Below, piece after piece: positions 24,224 through 32,710 of a DNA stretch of 64,000 nt. The number at the start of each line of letters is the position of its first letter. The stretch's first letter is position 1. The notes beneath the pieces are model-generated. The model searched no databases and was not told the DNA's origin. It saw only the letters and a program-made list of their open reading frames with translations. Origin of the DNA: Gallintestinimicrobium propionicum. GTDB taxonomy: Bacteria; Bacillota; Clostridia; Lachnospirales; Lachnospiraceae. The position numbers and the translations under genes are program-made. Location: assembly GCF_025567525.1 (NCBI RefSeq), contig NZ_JAOQJY010000002.1, positions 1 to 64,000 of the forward strand, written 5' to 3'.

Positions 24224-26491
24224 ATGGCAGAAGCATGGAGAGGCTTTAAAAAAGATGGCCACTGGGATGTAGACGTCAACGTACGTAACTTTATCCAGAC
24301 CAACTACACTCCCTATGATGGAGATGAGAGCTTCCTGGAAGGTCCTACCGAAGCTACAGATAAGCTTTGGGGCAGACTGCAGGAGCTGCAGAAGGAAGAG
24401 CGTGAGCACAACGGCGTTCTGGATTGCGAAACTGAGGTTGTATCCGGTCTGACCGCTTATGGCCCTGGCTATATCGATGAGTCTATGAAAGATCTGGAGC
24501 AGATCGTTGGTCTGCAGACAGACAAGCCTTTAAAGAGAGCATTTATGCCTTATGGCGGTATCAAAATGGCTCAGCAGGCTGCAAGCACATACGGCTTTGA
24601 AGTAAACCCGAAATATGACAAGATCTTCAATGAGTATCATAAGACTCATAACCAGGCTGTATTTGATGCTTATACAGATGAGATGAAGGTTGCTCGTCAT
24701 ACCCATATCGTTACAGGTCTGCCGGATACTTACGGCCGTGGCCGTATCGTAGGCGACTACAGAAGAGTCGCTCTGTACGGTATCGATTTCCTGATCCAGA
24801 AGAAACAGGAAGATAAGAAGAACTGCGGCGTAGGCGTTATGGATGAAGAGACCATTCGTCTGAGAGAAGAGATCGCTGAACAGATCAAAGCTCTGCAGGG
24901 CATGAAGAAGATGGCAGCTGTTTACGGCTACGATATCTCCGGCCCGGCTACAACCGCTAAGGAAGCTGTACAGTGGTTATACTTCGGTTACCTTGCAGCA
25001 ATCAAGACCCAGAACGGTGCAGCTATGTCCGTTGGACGTATCTCCACATTCCTGGATATCTATATTGAAAGAGACTTAAAGGAAGGCACCCTGACCGAGA
25101 AAGAAGCTCAGGAGCTGATCGACCATATGACCATGAAGTTCCGTATGGTTAAGTTCGCTCGTATTCCTTCTTACAACCAGCTGTTCTCCGGTGACCCTGT
25201 ATGGGCTACTCTGGAAGTTGGCGGTATCGGCATGGATGGCCGTCACATGGTTACAAAGAACGACTATCGTTTCCTTCATACTCTGGAGAACATGGGACCC
25301 AGCCCGGAGCCGAACCTGACAGTTCTGTACTCCAGCGCGCTTCCTGAAAACTTCAAGAAGTATGCAGCTAAGATTTCCGTTAACACATCTTCCATCCAGT
25401 ATGAGAACGATGATGTTATGAAGCCTATCTGGGGCGATGACTACAGCATCTGCTGCTGCGTATCCGCTACTCAGACTGGTAAGGAAATCCAGTTCTTCGG
25501 CGCTCGTGCAAACCTGGCTAAGTGCTTACTGTACGCGATCAACGGTGGTAAGGATGAGAAGCATCTGGACAAGAACGGCAAACATATGCAGTGTGGTCCG
25601 GAAATCGCTCCTATTACTTCCGAGTACCTTGATTTCGATGAAGTTATGCATAAATATGATATCATGCTTGACTGGTGTGCATCTCTGTATGTAAACATCC
25701 TGAACCTGATTCATTACATGCATGACAAATATTACTATGAAGCAGCTGAGATGGCTCTGATCGATACCGATGTAAGAAGAACATTCGCTACCGGTATTGC
25801 AGGTCTGTCCCATGTAGCTGACTCTCTGTCCGCTATCAAATATGCAAAGGTTAAAGTTATCCGTGACGAGCAGGGCTGTGCTGTTGACTTCCAGATCGAA
25901 GGCGACTTCCCGAAATACGGTAACGATGATCCGAGAGCAGACGAATTTGCTGTATGGCTTCTGAAGACCTTCATGGAGAAGATCAAGAAGAACAAGACCT
26001 ACAGAAATTCCGAGCCTACAACTTCCGTACTGACCATTACTTCTAACGTAGTATATGGTAAGGCTACCGGCGCTCTTCCGGATGGCAGACCGGCATACAC
26101 ACCTTTCGCTCCTGGTGCTTCACCGTCTTACGGTGCAGAGAAGAGCGGCCTGCTGGCTTCCCTGAACTCTGTTGCTAAGCTGCCTTACGAGTACGCTCTG
26201 GATGGTATCTCCAATACTCAGACCATGGCTCCCAGCGCTCTGGGTCACGACCTGGATGAGCAGAAGAACACTCTGGTAAGAGTTATGGACGGTTACTTCG
26301 ATCGTGGTGCTCATCATCTGAATGTAAACGTATTCGGTACAGAGAAGCTGTTAGATGCACAGGCTCATCCTGAGAAGCCTGAGTACGCTAACTTCACCAT
26401 CCGTGTATCTGGTTACGCTGTTAAGTTCATCAGCCTGACCAAGGAACAGCAGGATGACGTTATCGCAAGAACCTGCCATAAGTCTCTGTAA
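24224..26491 (+). CDS. pflB: Formate C-acetyltransferase (pyruvate formate-lyase)
   Basis: 755 residues, full length. Converts pyruvate and CoA to acetyl-CoA and formate by a glycyl radical mechanism. Active cysteines lie in SICCCVSAT (Cys411-Cys412 best match the catalytic pair) and the radical glycine is Gly730 in RVSGYAVKF. GAAGGAGG ribosome binding site. Codon use is strongly biased to GCT, GTT and CGT, as in the ribosomal protein genes here, indicating very high expression. The activase gene pflA follows after a terminator and a 170-bp structured repeat. Confidence 0.97.
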   Translation: MAEAWRGFKKDGHWDVDVNVRNFIQTNYTPYDGDESFLEGPTEATDKLWGRLQELQKEEREHNGVLDCETEVVSGLTAYGPGYIDESMKDLEQIVGLQTDKPLKRAFMPYGGIKMAQQAASTYGFEVNPKYDKIFNEYHKTHNQAVFDAYTDEMKVARHTHIVTGLPDTYGRGRIVGDYRRVALYGIDFLIQKKQEDKKNCGVGVMDEETIRLREEIAEQIKALQGMKKMAAVYGYDISGPATTAKEAVQWLYFGYLAAIKTQNGAAMSVGRISTFLDIYIERDLKEGTLTEKEAQELIDHMTMKFRMVKFARIPSYNQLFSGDPVWATLEVGGIGMDGRHMVTKNDYRFLHTLENMGPSPEPNLTVLYSSALPENFKKYAAKISVNTSSIQYENDDVMKPIWGDDYSICCCVSATQTGKEIQFFGARANLAKCLLYAINGGKDEKHLDKNGKHMQCGPEIAPITSEYLDFDEVMHKYDIMLDWCASLYVNILNLIHYMHDKYYYEAAEMALIDTDVRRTFATGIAGLSHVADSLSAIKYAKVKVIRDEQGCAVDFQIEGDFPKYGNDDPRADEFAVWLLKTFMEKIKKNKTYRNSEPTTSVLTITSNVVYGKATGALPDGRPAYTPFAPGASPSYGAEKSGLLASLNSVAKLPYEYALDGISNTQTMAPSALGHDLDEQKNTLVRVMDGYFDRGAHHLNVNVFGTEKLLDAQAHPEKPEYANFTIRVSGYAVKFISLTKEQQDDVIARTCHKSL

Positions 26492-26521
26492 TTTAACTAC
26501 AGTTTTTAACAGGTGTATTTT

Positions 26522-26553
26522 AAAGGAGTCGGGCAGCTTGCCCGGCTCCTTTT
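26522..26553 (+). terminator. Terminator after pflB
   Basis: AAAGGAGTCGGGC pairs with GCCCGGCTCCTTT around AGCTT, followed by TTTT. Confidence 0.85.
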
Positions 26554-26727
26554 CTCGACCAGATTTCTGGTCGAGAAAAGCCCTCCGGGTGGATCGCACT
26601 GCGGCGGCGTGGAAACAAGTCGCTTACGCGACCCGCCGCAGGCGGAGGAATCCCGCAAGCGGGATTCCATTTACACGGGCAAAATGCGCAGCATTTTGTC
26701 CCGTACTCGACCAGGTCCCTGGTCGAG
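26554..26727. repeat. Multi-hairpin composite repeat between pflB and pflA (copy B)
   Basis: Bounded by two 22-bp palindromes, CTCGACCAGATTTCTGG+TCGAG (26554-26575) and CTCGACCAGGTCCCTGG+TCGAG (26706-26727). Between them lie the core shared with 1-83, the stem GGAATCCC/GGGATTCC and ACGGGCAAAATGC/GCATTTTGTCCCGT. Six hairpins in a row with no coding sequence. Confidence 0.75.
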
Positions 26728-26864
26728 CATAAAACATCCGTTATGTGGAATAATGGATAGTAAAATACAGCAAAAGGAATACCTCGTGCTGCCCGCAGGG
26801 GATGACTGCAGCGATGTCTGACGCATATCCGCAGTGAATGCCTGCAAGGCAGGGAAAGGACGAT

Positions 26865-27596
26865 ATGATTAAAGGCAGAATTCACTCGTTGGAGTCTTTT
26901 GGGGCAGTAGATGGTCCCGGAATCCGTTATCTGATTTTCTTAAAGGGATGTAATATGCGCTGCCAGTATTGCCACAACGTAGATACCTGGAATCCGGAGA
27001 CGGATAACCTGATGACGGCAGACGAACTGTTGGACAAGGCAGAACGTTTCCGCAGCTACTGGGGCAAAGAAGGCGGCATTACCGTCAGCGGCGGTGAGGC
27101 GCTTTTGCAGATTGATTTTTTGATTGATCTGTTCCGAAAAGCGCATGAGCGCGGCATCAATACGACGCTGGATACTTCCGCACAGCCGTTTACAAGAGAA
27201 GAGCCGTTTTTCTCCAAATTTAACGAACTGTTGAAGTACACCGATCTGGTTATGCTGGACATCAAGCATATCGATGATGAAGAGCACAAAAAACTGACCG
27301 GTCATACGAATAAAAATATTCTGGATTGTGCAAGATATCTTTCCGATCAGGGTATCAAGATGTGGATCCGTCACGTACTGGTTCCCGGCATTACGGACAA
27401 AGACGAGTATCTGATTCGTACAAGAGAGTTTATTGATACGTTGAAAACGGTTACCAAGGTTGAGGTGCTTCCGTACCATACACTTGGCGCATACAAATGG
27501 AAAGAGCTTGGAATTCCCTATAAGCTGGAGGGGGTAGAACCTCCGACAGAGGACAGAATTCAGAATGCGAAGAAGATTCTGGAATTTAAAAAATAA
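26865..27596 (+). CDS. pflA: Pyruvate formate-lyase activating enzyme
   Basis: 243 residues from the ATG after GAAAGGA. Radical SAM protein with the cluster motif GCNMRCQYCHN, SAM-binding GGITVSGGEAL, and MLDIKH...HKKLTGH. It uses S-adenosylmethionine and a [4Fe-4S] cluster to generate the glycyl radical on PflB. The start overlaps no other gene; a weak leader of ~130 bp separates it from the repeat. Confidence 0.96.
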   Translation: MIKGRIHSLESFGAVDGPGIRYLIFLKGCNMRCQYCHNVDTWNPETDNLMTADELLDKAERFRSYWGKEGGITVSGGEALLQIDFLIDLFRKAHERGINTTLDTSAQPFTREEPFFSKFNELLKYTDLVMLDIKHIDDEEHKKLTGHTNKNILDCARYLSDQGIKMWIRHVLVPGITDKDEYLIRTREFIDTLKTVTKVEVLPYHTLGAYKWKELGIPYKLEGVEPPTEDRIQNAKKILEFKK

Positions 27597-27637
27597 AAAA
27601 GAGGCGGTGCGCAGATAATAAAGGAAACGCGCGCTGT

Positions 27638-27674
27638 AAAAAAGCTCCGGCAGGAAGTCCTGCCGGAGCTTTTT
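27638..27674. terminator. Bidirectional terminator between pflA and mecA
   Basis: AAAAAGCTCCGGCAGGA pairs with TCCTGCCGGAGCTTTTT; serves both convergent genes. Confidence 0.88.
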
Positions 27675-27681
27675 GTAACCT

Positions 27682-28446
27682 TTAAATTGCGGCGAGCGTC
27701 TGCAGTGCGTTGTTTTCCGTCACAAGCTCATAGTGTTCTTTAAAATATGCTTCACTGCCGGCAGCGGAGCGCTCGAGACGTCCGTATTCGGAAGCAATGT
27801 TGCAGATCCGGTTGAAATCCTTTACGGAAGTCTGATCCATTTTGAGGATCAGCAGATAAGAGTCGTTTTTACGGTTTCTGTAAAGGGTATTGTGACCGGT
27901 GTAAAAATCGTTCACCACATGGGAAAGGCGAAGCAGCGTGTGCATGGAAGGAAAGGAGAAAATCCGTGCCTCCTGGGGCTGTTTTACCTCTGCTGTAGCT
28001 GTGGTTTTGTCTTCTTTGGAAGCAGGGGCTGTCGGAGTGCCTGCAGTCTGTGCATGACGGCTTTCCTGGATCTGACGGAACAGGTCGAAAATACTGTCGG
28101 TGTTGTCAGAGCTGCTATCGGAAAAGTCGTCGGGATCGATCTCGTCGTCATCCTCCATTGCGGGAGCAAATTTGGAAAAGCGCGTGTCGAGCTCCTCCGG
28201 ATCTTCCACTTTGGTGATTACTAAAACGATGCAGTCGGCATTGAGCGGGATCGCTTCTATCATAAGAGGAATGTCATCCGCTTCAAATCCGAATTTGGCG
28301 GAGGCCTGCTGCATCATGTCGCGGAACAGGCTTTTGGCTTTCTCAGTGCCGTATGCCAACTCGCTGATTTTGAGCTCCCGGTCAGCCAGATCGGCTTTGG
28401 TCAGGGTACAGCGGATCTGATGGTCATTCACTTTTTCTATTTTCAT
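27682..28446 (-). CDS. mecA: Adaptor protein MecA
   Basis: 254 residues. MKIEKVNDHQIRCTLTKADL at the N-terminus, an acidic Ser/Asp-rich linker in the middle, and the C-terminal domain (FSFPSMHTLLRLSHVV, NSLYRNR-type YRNRKNDSYLLIL) match MecA/YpbH. It delivers proteins to the ClpC ATPase for degradation, for example competence or sporulation factors. Weak AAGGATG site before the ATG; promoter at 28534-28563. Confidence 0.9.
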   Translation of the reverse strand: MKIEKVNDHQIRCTLTKADLADRELKISELAYGTEKAKSLFRDMMQQASAKFGFEADDIPLMIEAIPLNADCIVLVITKVEDPEELDTRFSKFAPAMEDDDEIDPDDFSDSSSDNTDSIFDLFRQIQESRHAQTAGTPTAPASKEDKTTATAEVKQPQEARIFSFPSMHTLLRLSHVVNDFYTGHNTLYRNRKNDSYLLILKMDQTSVKDFNRICNIASEYGRLERSAAGSEAYFKEHYELVTENNALQTLAAI

Positions 28447-28533
28447 ATAATCACATCCTTACTTTATAAAATACTTACGGAATCCTGCCGGTGTGACGCA
28501 CAGAAACGAAAAATTTGCGTTCCTGTGAGAGTT

Positions 28534-28563
28534 ATCATATACACAAGAAAGTGCAAAAGTCAA
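28534..28563 (-). promoter_or_regulatory. Promoter of mecA
   Basis: Minus strand TTGACT (28558-28563), 18 bp, TATGAT (28534-28539), followed by an ~85-nt leader. Confidence 0.55.
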
Positions 28564-28602
28564 GCGCATGGGGAAACAGTTTCTTGTTTTTTTAGAAATT
28601 GC

Positions 28603-28631
28603 TTGATTGTATGGTCGGAATCCGTTATAAT
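28603..28631 (+). promoter_or_regulatory. Strong promoter without an adjacent gene
   Basis: TTGATT (28603-28608), 17 bp, TATAAT (28626-28631). The next supported CDS starts 396 bp downstream, so the first product may be an RNA. Confidence 0.6.
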
Positions 28632-28637
28632 ACAAGC

Positions 28638-28795
28638 CAGAGATGGTTCCGGACAGTCCGTGTCGGAGCGGAGGTTTGCAGGATACCGATTTTATACCAA
28701 TCATCAGGGACAGCCATGCTGATATGGCTGCATTCTTATGAGAGAACATCAGCGGCAAAGTTGTTCTCATCATTCTTTATAGTATGTAGCAGTCT
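28638..28795 (+). ncRNA. Candidate structured non-coding RNA
   Basis: Begins just after a near-consensus promoter. Contains GGAC-AG-TCC, CAGCCAT/ATGGCTG (28712-28732) and, at the end, GAGAAC/GTTCTC (28742-28769) followed by ATCATTCTTT, terminator-like. No convincing ORF with a ribosome binding site. It does not match a riboswitch or housekeeping RNA I can recognise. From 28796 to 29026 the sequence is A/T-rich with no clear feature. Confidence 0.3.
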
Positions 28796-29026
28796 CGTAG
28801 AGTTATGTGACTCTATCGGAAATTCAAAAATTCAAAATTTACCAATTATCATAACGATGAAGTATTTTTTAATATTTTTACGACTATTTATTTGGTGCTT
28901 GTATAGGTGTCAGGACACAGTCTATCCATCTCGTTATCGTTTTCGCTTTTGTTCCGGATCTGAACAGGAATATATATCACGCGGCTCCTTTTTGGGACAA
29001 AAGCGCATTGGCAAAGGAGAACTGCC

Positions 29027-29239
29027 ATGGGAAGATTAAAAACGGATACCTGGGAACGGATGCTGGAGCAGATGGAACAGGAAGGCGTCGGATTTTATCT
29101 GAATGGGAAAAAAACTGCGCCGAGGGAAATTATCCGAACCTGCTGCATGCGGGAAAAGGCTGTATACATGCCGGATTTTGTCATGGATGAGGAAGGAAAG
29201 CTCTGCGAAGTCCGGTACGATGAAGTGACAAAATGGTAA
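29027..29239 (+). CDS. Small hypothetical protein
   Basis: 70 residues with AAAGGAG 7 bases before the ATG. Sequence MGRLKTDTWERMLEQMEQEG, then FYLNGKKTAP, CCMREKAVYMPDFVMDEEGK. It has the balanced, globular composition of a real small protein and two adjacent cysteines. Similar short Lachnospiraceae hypotheticals exist to my knowledge, but no function is known. A short distance downstream lies a second, apparently frameshifted small ORF. Confidence 0.6.
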   Translation: MGRLKTDTWERMLEQMEQEGVGFYLNGKKTAPREIIRTCCMREKAVYMPDFVMDEEGKLCEVRYDEVTKW

Positions 29240-29258
29240 ACAGATAGGAATGTCATGA

Positions 29259-29533
29259 ATGGTTGGAGGTACTGATATCGGTTTGGAAAAGCGTAGAAAA
29301 AGGAACCCCATTTCCATAGATGCTGCAGAAAGCCGATATTGGAGAAGCTGCGGTTTACAGGCGGTCTGTGGATCGCAGCCGGACCTTTAACGGATCGGGA
29401 ATACTGTTCGGAATGCCGGACAGTATTCTGCGGTTCGTTCGAAACAGAGAGTGTACAAAAAGAGATGGACGTTTTGTCGGTTGTCGTATTTTCAGGCGGT
29501 CCGGACAGGGACAGATTGCGGCAGATCCCCTGA
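29259..29533 (+). pseudogene. Possible frameshifted small gene
   Basis: Frame A starts at ATG 29259 (GLEKRRKRNPISIDAAE). Frame B continues from about 29339 (EKLRFTGGLWIAAGPL, REYCSECRTVFCGSFE) to the TGA at 29531. Joined by a -1 shift near 29336 they would give one ~90-residue Cys-containing protein. This is inference from composition only; the region could also be non-coding. Confidence 0.25.
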
Positions 29534-29626
29534 AAATCTGACAAATTTGTAATGACGCTGTCTGGAAGGTGTGTTACACTATAACGTGTGTGGGTGAAAA
29601 AGAGAAAACACAGGAGATACAGACAA

Positions 29627-31315
29627 ATGAAAAGGAAAGTAATACCGGTGTTAATCGGACTGTTGCTGATTGTTCTGATTCTGGCAGGCGCTGCGGGCGT
29701 TTTTTTGTTCCAGAGATATTCCGGTTCGAAGGAAGAAGCGGATTTAAACGCATATTTCGGGCTGAACGGTTCACAGGAGGTCGCGATTGTCTGGAATCAG
29801 GAGCTGACAGAGGAAAAGGGACTGCTGCAGGATGAGCGCTGCTATCTGAAGCTGGATACGGTTCATGAGATGCTTAATGAGCGGTTTTATGTGGATCATA
29901 ATGAAAAGCTGCTTTTGTATACCCTCCCGGAGGAAACGGTACAGATTGGAATCGGGGAGCAGACTGCAGACGGTTATACAGCGGCTGTGGAGCAGGACGG
30001 GGACGTCTGGCTTGCACTGGATTATGTAAAGCAGTATTCGGATTTTAATTATACATTGTATACAGAGCCCAACCGGGTTGTTTTGACGACCAATTGGGAT
30101 ACGCTTCAGAGCGCAGAGCTGAAGAAGAACACAGCACTTCGCGTCAGGGGCGGTGTCAAGAGCGAGATTCTGCAGAATCTGGAAAAAGGGACGAAGGTCA
30201 CTGTTTTGGAGGAGATGGAAAACTGGGATCAGGTGCAGACGCAGGATGGCTATATCGGCTATGTCCAGAAAAAGCACTTGACAGATCCGGCAGAGGAAAC
30301 TCCGGTGAAGGACACCGGATATGTGGAGCCGGATTATACCGGCAATCTGCGGGACCATAAAATTGATCTGGCGTGGCATCAGGTGACCGTAGAGTCGGCA
30401 AATTCCACGTTTCCGGGTGTTATGAGCGGTGTGACAGGCGTTAATGTAATTTCTCCGACCTGGTATTCTCTTTACGATAATACGGGCGTTGTGGATGGGA
30501 TTGCCAGCCCCTCCTATGTGCAGCAGGCACACGCCCTCGGTCTGGAGGTGTGGGCACTGATTGATGATTTTACGCATCGTGAGGATAACGGCGTTGACCC
30601 GCAGGAAATCCTATCTTATACGAGTAAGCGGACTGCGATTATCGAGGTTCTGATGAGTGAGGCAGATCGCTGCGGCTTTGATGGAATCAATGTGGATTTT
30701 GAAAAGGTGACCGAGGATGGAAGTCAGGATTATATCCAGTTTATCCGGGAGCTGTCCGTAGCGTGCAGACAGAAGGGGCTTGTGCTTTCCGTCGATAACT
30801 ATGTGCCCCACAACTATAACGCACATTATAAATGGGCGGAGCAGGGCGTGATGGCAGACTATGTGATTATCATGGGCTATGACGAGCACTGGGGCGGTTC
30901 TGAGGTTGCTGGTTCCGTAGCTTCCCTTGGCTATGTGACCGAAGGAATTGAGCGGATGACGCAGGAGGTTCCTTCGGAGAAAGTCATCAATGCAGTTCCG
31001 CTGTATACAAGAATCTGGACGACTGCAGAGGACGGCGCGGTGACGAGCCGTGCAGTCGGGATTCAGACTGCTTATGATTACATGAACAAAAATCAGGCGG
31101 CTGCGACCTGGGACAACAGCGTTGGACAGAATTATGTAGAGTTTGAGACGAGCGATGGAACCGTGCAGATCTGGCTGGAGGACGAACAGTCCCTGGAAGC
31201 CAAAATCAACGTGATGAAGGAGCACAACCTGGGCGGCATTGCAGCATGGAAGCTGGGCTTTGATGATGGACGCAAAAATATCTGGGGCGTCATCAGTGGA
31301 TTTGCGGCAGAGTAA
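29627..31315 (+). CDS. SH3-containing GH18 family glycosyl hydrolase (YaaH/SleL-like)
   Basis: 562 residues from the ATG after AGGAGA. One N-terminal membrane anchor (VLIGLLLIVLILAGAAGVFLF), a copper-amine-oxidase-N-like region (LKLDTVHEMLNERFYVD), a bacterial SH3 domain (ALRVRGGVKSEIL...YIGYVQKKHL), then a GH18 barrel with the catalytic signature FDGINVDFE (Glu359). Such proteins cleave N-acetylglucosamine linkages in peptidoglycan or spore cortex. Outside the membrane, cell-wall remodelling with the amidase encoded next is likely. Confidence 0.85.
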   Translation: MKRKVIPVLIGLLLIVLILAGAAGVFLFQRYSGSKEEADLNAYFGLNGSQEVAIVWNQELTEEKGLLQDERCYLKLDTVHEMLNERFYVDHNEKLLLYTLPEETVQIGIGEQTADGYTAAVEQDGDVWLALDYVKQYSDFNYTLYTEPNRVVLTTNWDTLQSAELKKNTALRVRGGVKSEILQNLEKGTKVTVLEEMENWDQVQTQDGYIGYVQKKHLTDPAEETPVKDTGYVEPDYTGNLRDHKIDLAWHQVTVESANSTFPGVMSGVTGVNVISPTWYSLYDNTGVVDGIASPSYVQQAHALGLEVWALIDDFTHREDNGVDPQEILSYTSKRTAIIEVLMSEADRCGFDGINVDFEKVTEDGSQDYIQFIRELSVACRQKGLVLSVDNYVPHNYNAHYKWAEQGVMADYVIIMGYDEHWGGSEVAGSVASLGYVTEGIERMTQEVPSEKVINAVPLYTRIWTTAEDGAVTSRAVGIQTAYDYMNKNQAAATWDNSVGQNYVEFETSDGTVQIWLEDEQSLEAKINVMKEHNLGGIAAWKLGFDDGRKNIWGVISGFAAE

Positions 31316-31377
31316 ACAGACATAGAGAAGCGGAAGATGCCATACAATAGAAAAAAGCGGGTGAGGCTTTTTCAGGT

Positions 31378-32106
31378 ATGGGACGAAAAGAAATGCAGAG
31401 TCTTTTTTCTCTGATAACGGCGGCAGTATTTTTTACTGCCGCTTTTTTTACAGGAAGACAGGCCGCTGTGCTGACCGGAAAGTTTCGGGTAGAGAGGGAG
31501 CAGAGTAGACAGAGCCGGACGAAATACTGCGTTGTGGTTGATGCGGGACATGGCGGAGACGATCCGGGGAAAATCGGCACAGCAGGAACGCTGGAAAAAG
31601 AAATCAATCTGGCGATTGCGAAGCGGTTGGAAACATTGTTAAAGCAGGCGGACGTTGCGGTTGTAATGACGAGAACGGACAATAACGGTTTGTATGATGA
31701 AAATGCGTCCGGGAAAAAAGTGCAGGATATGAAGCGGAGAGTGTCGATGATGGAAGAGGCAAAGGCGGATCTTGCGGTCAGTATTCACCAGAACAGCTAT
31801 CCCGATCCGGCGATCAAAGGGGCGCAGGTTTTTTATTATACCTCGAGTGTCGAGGGAAAGCAGTTTGCAAAACGCCTGCAGGAGCGCCTGGTAAAAGGAC
31901 TTGACCCGCAGAACCATCGGCAGGCAAAGGCGAATGACAGCTACTATCTTTTGAAAAAAACAGCATGCCCTATCGTCATTGTGGAGTGCGGATTTTTGAG
32001 CAATCCGCAGGAAGAAGCGCTGCTGACAGACAGCGTTTACCAGGAACGGGTGGCGTGGAACATCTTTATGGGGATTATGCAGGAGCTGAAAACGAAGAAG
32101 GCGTAG
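31378..32106 (+). CDS. N-acetylmuramoyl-L-alanine amidase (CwlD-like)
   Basis: 242 residues, Amidase_3 family. An N-terminal hydrophobic stretch (SLITAAVFFTAAFF) gives export. Zinc and catalytic residues: His in VDAGHGGDDPG, Glu in LEKEINLAIAKRL, His in AVSIHQNSY, Glu in IVECGFLSN. It cuts the bond between muramic acid and the stem peptide; the length and setting resemble CwlD, which makes muramic-delta-lactam in spore cortex. The ribosome binding site is weak (GTGAGG, 11 bases upstream); an ATG at 31393 is an alternative start. Confidence 0.88.
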   Translation: MGRKEMQSLFSLITAAVFFTAAFFTGRQAAVLTGKFRVEREQSRQSRTKYCVVVDAGHGGDDPGKIGTAGTLEKEINLAIAKRLETLLKQADVAVVMTRTDNNGLYDENASGKKVQDMKRRVSMMEEAKADLAVSIHQNSYPDPAIKGAQVFYYTSSVEGKQFAKRLQERLVKGLDPQNHRQAKANDSYYLLKKTACPIVIVECGFLSNPQEEALLTDSVYQERVAWNIFMGIMQELKTKKA

Positions 32107-32205
32107 TACCGTATTTTTCACTATTTAAACTCCTGCGAAAATGTGGTAAACTGTAGTGGACACGAAGGGAAACCAAGGGCACTGAAGGCGGCATTTGATT
32201 CATGA

Positions 32206-32238
32206 CAATAGAATGCTCGCAGAGCGTGCATTCTATTG
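32206..32238. repeat. 33-bp palindromic repeat, copy 2
   Basis: Inverted orientation relative to copy 1: CAATAGAATGCTCGC, AGAGCGTG, CATTCTATTG. The rest of 32107-32396 holds no gene I can support; it breaks off at the N run. Confidence 0.85.
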
Positions 32239-32396
32239 TTTTTACGTGTCCACGAAGGGGCGGGTCACCTGCAAAGCAGGCGCAAGGGCGTCAGTGTGTA
32301 CTCGCAAATAAAAACTGTCCGGGAACACTCTTTCCGAATCGGACAATCTATCTTTTCTATCGAACACAGCATAGATGGGCTGTGTTTTCATCAGGC

Positions 32397-32709
32397 NNNN
32401 NNNNNNNNNNNNNNNNNNNNNNNNNNNNNNNNNNNNNNNNNNNNNNNNNNNNNNNNNNNNNNNNNNNNNNNNNNNNNNNNNNNNNNNNNNNNNNNNNNNN
32501 NNNNNNNNNNNNNNNNNNNNNNNNNNNNNNNNNNNNNNNNNNNNNNNNNNNNNNNNNNNNNNNNNNNNNNNNNNNNNNNNNNNNNNNNNNNNNNNNNNNN
32601 NNNNNNNNNNNNNNNNNNNNNNNNNNNNNNNNNNNNNNNNNNNNNNNNNNNNNNNNNNNNNNNNNNNNNNNNNNNNNNNNNNNNNNNNNNNNNNNNNNNN
32701 NNNNNNNNN
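32397..32709. other. Assembly gap (313 N)
   Basis: All N. The 5' part of the following Rpn-type gene is inside or before this gap. The true length of missing sequence is unknown. Confidence 1.
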
Positions 32710-32710
32710 T

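Noticed and set aside
28858..29039. Possible 60-residue ORF beginning MKYFLIFLRLF
   Set aside because: No ribosome binding site, A/T-driven hydrophobic start, and it overlaps the better supported 29027 gene.
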